In this document: one piece after another, positions 22,024 to 25,655 of the stretch
Layout: the number at the start of each line of letters is the position of its first letter
Position numbering within the stretch: the stretch's first letter is position 1
NCBI GenBank assembly: GCA_964387775.1
Contig: CAYLZO010000043.1
Coordinates: forward strand, 1-25,655
Direction of reading: 5' to 3'
Length of the DNA: 25,655 nucleotides
DNA from: CAYLZO01 sp964387775
GTDB lineage: Bacteria > Chloroflexota > Anaerolineae > JAAYZQ01
Notes under the pieces: generated by a model
The model's database searches: none
What the model saw: only the letters and a program-made list of their open reading frames with translations
Told to the model about the DNA's origin: nothing
Made by a program: the position numbers and the translations under genes

Positions 22024-24810
22024 TTACGATCCCCGCAGCCGCCTCTGCCAGTCGTTGAGGCGCACCAGCGCCTGGACCGGTGTCAGGTTGGCGATGTCGA
22101 GACGGTACAACTCGCGCAGCACGGTCCAGACTGCCTCGTCGTCGGCGGGCAGCAGCAGCCGCTCGCCCACCTCCCGTACCACCTTCAGTTCCCCGATACC
22201 CGATTCCCTGATACCTGCTTGCCCAGTTTCCAGCCTTTCGCGCTCCAGCCTCACCATCACCCGCTCGGCGTGGGCGACGACGTCCACCGGCACGCCGGCC
22301 AGCCGGGCGACGTGCAGGCCGTAGCTCCGGTCGGTGCCGCCGGGCACCAGGCGCCGCAGGAACACCACGTCGCCGTCCCGCTCGACGACGGCCAGGTGGT
22401 AGTTGCGGGCGTGGGGCAGGTGGGCGGGCAGGTCGGTCAGCTCGTGGTAGTGGGTGGCAAAGAGGGTCCGGGCGCCGACGCGGTCGTGCAAATCCGTGGC
22501 GACCGCCCAGGCCAGGCTCAGGCCGTCGTAGGTCGAGGTGCCGCGCCCTACCTCGTCGAGGACCACCAGGCTGCGCTCGGTGGCCTGGGCCAGGATGTGG
22601 GCCGTCTCGCTCATCTCGACGAGAAACGTGCTGCGGCCCCAGGCGATGTCGTCGCTGGCGCCGACGCGGGTGAAAATGCGGTCGGCCAGGCCGATCCGGG
22701 CCGAGGCGGCAGGCACGAAACTGCCCATCTGGGCCAGGAGCACGACGAGGGCCACCTGGCGCACGAGCACGCTCTTGCCGGCCATGTTGGGACCGGTGAT
22801 GATCAGCAGCCGCTCGCCGGCGCTGAGCTGGGTGTCGTTGGGCACGAATGGCTCATCAGCAGGCAGCGCCTGCTCGACGACGGGGTGGCGGCCCTCGCGG
22901 ATGGTGATCTCGTCGCCGTCGTGGACGTCCGGGCGGACGTAGCCGTGCCGGGCGGCGACCTCGGCCAGGCTGGCCAGGGCGTCGAGCCCGGCCAGGACGC
23001 GGGCAGCCGTCAGCAGCCGGTCCGACTCGGCGGCCACCCGGCAGCGCAGATCGACGAATAGGTCGTATTCCAGGTCGTCGGCCCGGTCCTCGGCGGCCAG
23101 GATCTCGGCCTCGCGGGCCTTGAGTTCGGGCGTGACGAACCGCTCGGCGCTGCGGACGGTGGCCCGGCGCTCGTACTCGTCGGGGACCTTGCCCAGGTGG
23201 CTCTTGGTCACTTCGATGAAAAAGCCAAAGACCTGATTGTACTTGATCCGCAGGTTGGGAATGTCCAGCCGATCCCGTTCGGCGGCCTCGAAGGCGGCCA
23301 GCCAGTCGCGGCCCTCGGCGGCGGTGGCGCGCAGCGCGTCCAGGTTGTCGTGGTAGCCGGGGCGGATCAGCCCGCCCTCGCGGACCAGGATCGGCGGGCG
23401 CTCGACGATGGCCCGGCCGATGAGGGCCGCGACGTCGGCCAGCTCGTCGAGGTCCGCATCGAGGGCGCGCAGCCGTGCCGAGCGGCTGCCGGCCAGCAGG
23501 GCCTTGATGCGCGGGATGCGGGCCAGCGATTTGCGCAGGGCGATCAGGTCACGGGCGTTGGCGTTGCCGAATCCAACGCGGCCCACCAGGCGCTCGACGT
23601 CGTATAGGCCGTCGAGCTGCTGGCGCAGGTCGGCGCGCAGGAAGGGGTTCTCCCCCAAGGGAGGGGAGACTTCCTCCCTCACCCCCGGCCCCTCTCCCCC
23701 GAGGGAGAGAGGGGAGACGAGTTCTTCGACAGCGTCGAGGCGGGCGTGGATGCGGGCCGGGTCGAGGAGGGGCTGGTGGATCCAGCGGCGCAGGAGGCGG
23801 GCGCCCATGGCTGTCTCGGTGTGGTCAAGGACGGCGAGCAAGCTGCCCTCGGTCCGGCCCTCGCGCAGGGTGCGGGTCAGCTCCAGGTTGCGGCGGGTGA
23901 CGGCGTCGAGGGCCATGTACTCGGCCAGGTCGTAGGTGCTCAAGGCCCGCAGGTGGGCCAGGTCCGAAATCTGGTTCTCCTGGAGGTAAAAGAGCGCGGC
24001 CCCGGCGGCGGCGATGGCCAGCGGGCAGTCCGCCACGCCGCAGGCTTCGAGCGATTCGACCGCCAGGTGGGCCAGCAGCCGGGCGCGGGCCGCGTCGGGC
24101 GTCGCCTCGGCGTCGGGCACGGGCGAGAGGCGCAGGGCGCGTCGTTTGCCGCCCGCCTCGGCCCGCAGGCGCTGGGTCCAGGCCTCGTCCTGGGCCAGGC
24201 CGGCCGGCAGCACGATCTCGCTGGGCCGCAGTCGCTGTAGTTCCTCACTCAAGGCCGGCCAGCCCCGGCCCTCGGTGGCCGCGAACTCGCCGGTGGAGAG
24301 GTCGTCGACGGCCAGGCCGAATTGGATATGGGGTATTGGATATTGGGTATTGGATACTGGCCTTGCACTGTCCAACACCCAATCTCCAATATCCAATATC
24401 TTCTCTCCAAAGACGAGCGCCACGAGAAAGTTCTGCCCCTTGCCGGGCAGCAGATCCTCTTCGACGACGGTGCCGGGGGTGATAACGCGCACGACGTCGC
24501 GGCGGATGAGGCCCTTGGTGCGGCGGGCGTCCTCCATTTGCTCGGCGATGGCGACTTTGTGGCCGGCGTCGAGCAGGCGGGCGACGTAGCCGGTCGCGGT
24601 GCGGTAGGGCACGCCACACATCGGCAGGCGTACCTTTTTGGAAAAACGCCGCGAGGTGAGGACCAGATTCAACTCGCGGGCGGCGGCCTTGGCGTCCTCC
24701 TCGAACAACTCGTAGAAATCGCCCAGACGGTAGAAAAGCAGCGCGTCGGGATAGCGTTGCTTGAGGCCCCGGTACTGGCGGAGCATGGGCGTCATTTTGG
24801 GTTTGGTCAT
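22024..24810 (-). CDS. mutS: DNA mismatch repair protein MutS
   Basis: A 928-residue MutS. The mismatch-recognition motif F32-Y33-E34 is in GDFYELF; Walker A is GPNMAGKS (673-680) and Walker B D752-E753 in LDEVGRGTSTYDG. MutS binds mismatches and recruits MutL; no mutL is nearby. Three unrelated repeats are built in without breaking the frame: a TGGATAT palindrome at about residues 137-164 (connector domain), a GC-rich repeat at about 364-388 (SLGGEGPGVREE, lever/core region) and a CCCGATA tract at about 866-875 (GIRESGIGE, after the ATPase). The ATG at 24810 follows GGGAGGG. The insertions explain most of its length above the usual 850-880. Confidence 0.96.
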   Translation of the reverse strand: MTKPKMTPMLRQYRGLKQRYPDALLFYRLGDFYELFEEDAKAAARELNLVLTSRRFSKKVRLPMCGVPYRTATGYVARLLDAGHKVAIAEQMEDARRTKGLIRRDVVRVITPGTVVEEDLLPGKGQNFLVALVFGEKILDIGDWVLDSARPVSNTQYPIPHIQFGLAVDDLSTGEFAATEGRGWPALSEELQRLRPSEIVLPAGLAQDEAWTQRLRAEAGGKRRALRLSPVPDAEATPDAARARLLAHLAVESLEACGVADCPLAIAAAGAALFYLQENQISDLAHLRALSTYDLAEYMALDAVTRRNLELTRTLREGRTEGSLLAVLDHTETAMGARLLRRWIHQPLLDPARIHARLDAVEELVSPLSLGGEGPGVREEVSPPLGENPFLRADLRQQLDGLYDVERLVGRVGFGNANARDLIALRKSLARIPRIKALLAGSRSARLRALDADLDELADVAALIGRAIVERPPILVREGGLIRPGYHDNLDALRATAAEGRDWLAAFEAAERDRLDIPNLRIKYNQVFGFFIEVTKSHLGKVPDEYERRATVRSAERFVTPELKAREAEILAAEDRADDLEYDLFVDLRCRVAAESDRLLTAARVLAGLDALASLAEVAARHGYVRPDVHDGDEITIREGRHPVVEQALPADEPFVPNDTQLSAGERLLIITGPNMAGKSVLVRQVALVVLLAQMGSFVPAASARIGLADRIFTRVGASDDIAWGRSTFLVEMSETAHILAQATERSLVVLDEVGRGTSTYDGLSLAWAVATDLHDRVGARTLFATHYHELTDLPAHLPHARNYHLAVVERDGDVVFLRRLVPGGTDRSYGLHVARLAGVPVDVVAHAERVMVRLERERLETGQAGIRESGIGELKVVREVGERLLLPADDEAVWTVLRELYRLDIANLTPVQALVRLNDWQRRLRGS
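22189..22215. repeat. CCCGATA-type tract inside the 3' part of mutS
   Basis: CCCGATA (22192-22198), CCCGATT (22199-22205) and CCCTGATA (22206-22213, eight bases). Read on the minus strand as GIRESGIG. It matches the family of 19713-19769 and 25556-25650. Confidence 0.85.
23648..23720. repeat. GC-rich dispersed repeat inside mutS (CTCACCCCCGGCCCCTCTCC type)
   Basis: Two related hairpin-forming copies (around 23650-23670 and 23693-23718), each with CTCCCCC ... GGGGAGAC, flank the core CTCACCCCCGGCCCCTCTCC. Read on the minus strand it gives SLGGEGPGVREE. From memory this core, translated LTPGPSPxRERG or LSLxGEGxGVR, is a well-known dispersed repeat in many bacteria. Confidence 0.88.
24321..24400. 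repeat. Palindromic TGGATAT heptamer element inside the 5' part of mutS
   Basis: The left arm (24321-24360) has nearly six units (ATTGGAT, ATGGGGT, ATTGGAT, ATTGGGT, ATTGGAT, partial); a 10-nt loop follows; the right arm (24371-24400) has CCAATAT-type units in the opposite direction. It encodes ILDIGDWVLD and SNTQYPIPHIQF. Confidence 0.92.
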
Positions 24811-24828
24811 GGTCCCTCCCTGCCGGGC

Positions 24829-24857
24829 ATTATACGCGAATTCAGGATGGAGCGCAA
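24829..24857 (-). promoter_or_regulatory. Promoter of mutS
   Basis: On the minus strand: a weak -35 TTGCGC (24857-24852), 17-nt spacer, perfect TATAAT (24834-24829). GTATAATGCCCGGCAG is identical to the sequence at the zinc-ribbon gene promoter. The GGGAGGG ribosome-binding site lies within the very short leader. Confidence 0.65.
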
Positions 24858-24868
24858 ACTCCTGCCCA

Positions 24869-25029
24869 GACAGCCGCCCAGCAATTCTATATTTAGCCGC
24901 AGACCTGACAGGTTTTGCGCTTGGCAGAGCCTCAACACCTTGAAAACGGCGCTATTTGCGCCAATACGCGCATCTTTGTTAACATAAAACCTGTCAGGTC
25001 TTTCATATTTGGAATTGCTGACAGCCGCC
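24869..25029. mobile_element. MITE-like element with terminal inverted repeats and a 10-bp direct repeat
   Basis: GACAGCCGCC occurs at 24869-24878 and again at 25020-25029 in direct orientation, flanking a 140-bp unit (24880-25019). The unit ends in inverted repeats: AGCAATTC (24880-24887) with GAATTGCT (25012-25019), and AGACCTGACAGGTTTT (24901-24916) with AAAACCTGTCAGGTCT (24986-25001). A further small hairpin, GGCGC-tattt-GCGCC, is at 24948-24962. No coding sequence is inside. This is the layout of a miniature inverted-repeat element with target-site duplication. It sits between the divergent mutS and dtd promoters and leaves both intact. Confidence 0.75.
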
Positions 25030-25037
25030 GCTTGCGC

Positions 25038-25066
25038 TTGACTTTTCCCTGTCCAGCAGCTAGAAT
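25038..25066 (+). promoter_or_regulatory. Promoter of dtd
   Basis: TTGACT (25038-25043), 17-nt spacer, TAGAAT (25061-25066). It starts 9 bp after the right direct repeat of the MITE-like element. Confidence 0.8.
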
Positions 25067-25098
25067 GGGCCAAACCACACATGGGAGAAAGCGACATC

Positions 25099-25548
25099 AT
25101 GCGAGCAGTCATCCAACGGGTACGCAAGGGGCGGGTTTCGGTCGAAGGCCAGACCCTCGGCGAAATCGGCCAGGGACTGGTCATTCTGCTGGGCGCCGGG
25201 CACGGCGACGGAGAGGCCCAGGCCGACAAGCTGGCCGACAAGATCGCCCACCTGCGCATCTTTGCCGACGTCGAGGGCAAGACCAACCTCTCGGCCCTGG
25301 ACGTGGGCGGCGAGGCGCTGGTCGTCTCCCAGTTTACGCTCTACGCCGACTGCCGCAAGGGCCGCCGCCCCAGCTTTGTCCACGCCGCCCCGCCCGACGT
25401 CGCCGCGCCGCTGGTGGACCACTTTGTCGAGCGGCTGCGCCAAGCCGGCGTCCGCCGCGTCGAGACCGGCGAATTTGGGGCCACGATGTTGGTCGAGATC
25501 CACAACGACGGGCCATTCACGATTGTGTTGGATACCGACGAGTTGTAG
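25099..25548 (+). CDS. dtd: D-aminoacyl-tRNA deacylase
   Basis: Dtd removes D-amino acids (and glycine from mischarged tRNAs) and so proofreads translation. The 149-residue length is normal. The conserved active-site segment is SQFTLYAD (S77-Q78), and the Gly-cisPro motif is G138-P139 in NDGPFT; F140 replaces the more usual valine. RPSF with the following alanines is also typical. The ATG at 25099 is chosen because GGGAGAAAG lies just upstream; an in-frame ATG at 25081 overlaps that site. A heptamer array follows the stop. Confidence 0.95.
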   Translation: MRAVIQRVRKGRVSVEGQTLGEIGQGLVILLGAGHGDGEAQADKLADKIAHLRIFADVEGKTNLSALDVGGEALVVSQFTLYADCRKGRRPSFVHAAPPDVAAPLVDHFVERLRQAGVRRVETGEFGATMLVEIHNDGPFTIVLDTDEL

Positions 25549-25555
25549 CAATGAG

Positions 25556-25650
25556 TCAGGAAATCGGGTATCAGGGATCAGGGATCAGGGAATCAGGGAG
25601 CCGGGGACCCGGAAAGTCTGTTCCCTGCTACCCGATTCCCAGATTTCCAA
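25556..25650. repeat. Palindromic ATCAGGG-type heptamer array after dtd
   Basis: The left arm begins GGAAATCGGGT and continues with three ATCAGGG units and variants (to about 25600). The right arm, TACCCGATTCCCAGATTTCC (25629-25648), is inverted relative to the left. The element is cut close to the window end. Confidence 0.9.
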
Positions 25651-25655
25651 TTCAC

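Noticed and set aside
25513..25518. Phe in the Dtd Gly-cisPro motif (GPFT) as a sign of altered activity
   Set aside because: The position after the proline varies in the family, and the Gly-Pro pair and SQFT motif are intact.

Overview
This is a high-GC, gene-dense bacterial window of about 25.7 kb. The gene content (PrsW peptidase, CvpA next to MutS2, a SWIM zinc-finger miniprotein, DUF2723 membrane protein, M3 oligopeptidase, zinc-ribbon/TM protein) and the many short palindromic repeats suggest a Chloroflexota (Anaerolineae-like) genome. That assignment is inference: there is no rRNA or other decisive marker. A run of ten N at 16675-16684 shows that this is a scaffolded assembly, probably draft or metagenomic.

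Layout. 105-2117: a PrsW-family membrane peptidase, then two tandem single-domain response regulators behind a near-consensus promoter and a strong leader hairpin. 2207-5952: cvpA-like gene, mutS2 and an alpha/beta hydrolase, closely packed. 6038-6503: a consensus promoter, an internal terminator-like hairpin and a SWIM zinc-finger small protein. 6541-7818 (minus): the tRNA methylthiotransferase mtaB, with a promoter divergent from a VapBC-type toxin-antitoxin pair (7969-8596). 8618-14547: a SAM methyltransferase, a frameshifted polytopic membrane protein, a six-TM chemoreceptor-like protein and a DUF2723 membrane protein. 14697-17882: purA, an orphan HicB-like antitoxin and an Eis-like acetyltransferase. 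17937-21078: a PepF-like M3 peptidase and an MFS transporter. 21069-24810 (minus): a zinc-ribbon/membrane protein and mutS. 25099-25548: dtd.

Most genes are housekeeping or single accessory genes. No phage, CRISPR array, biosynthetic cluster, rRNA or tRNA was seen. The striking feature is the repeat load. At least eleven tracts are built of 7-bp units, most of them folded as inverted repeats, with different unit sequences at different sites. Many lie inside conserved genes (mutS2, mtaB, mutS, DUF2723 gene) and keep the reading frame open. Because 7 is 1 mod 3, a tandem heptamer spells the same cyclic heptapeptide in all three frames. The units found inside genes contain no stop triplet in the direction read; units that do contain a stop triplet sit at gene ends or between genes. 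Other repeat families are also present: a GC-rich repeat in mutS, an 83-bp inverted repeat upstream of purA, and a MITE-like element with a 10-bp flanking direct repeat between mutS and dtd.
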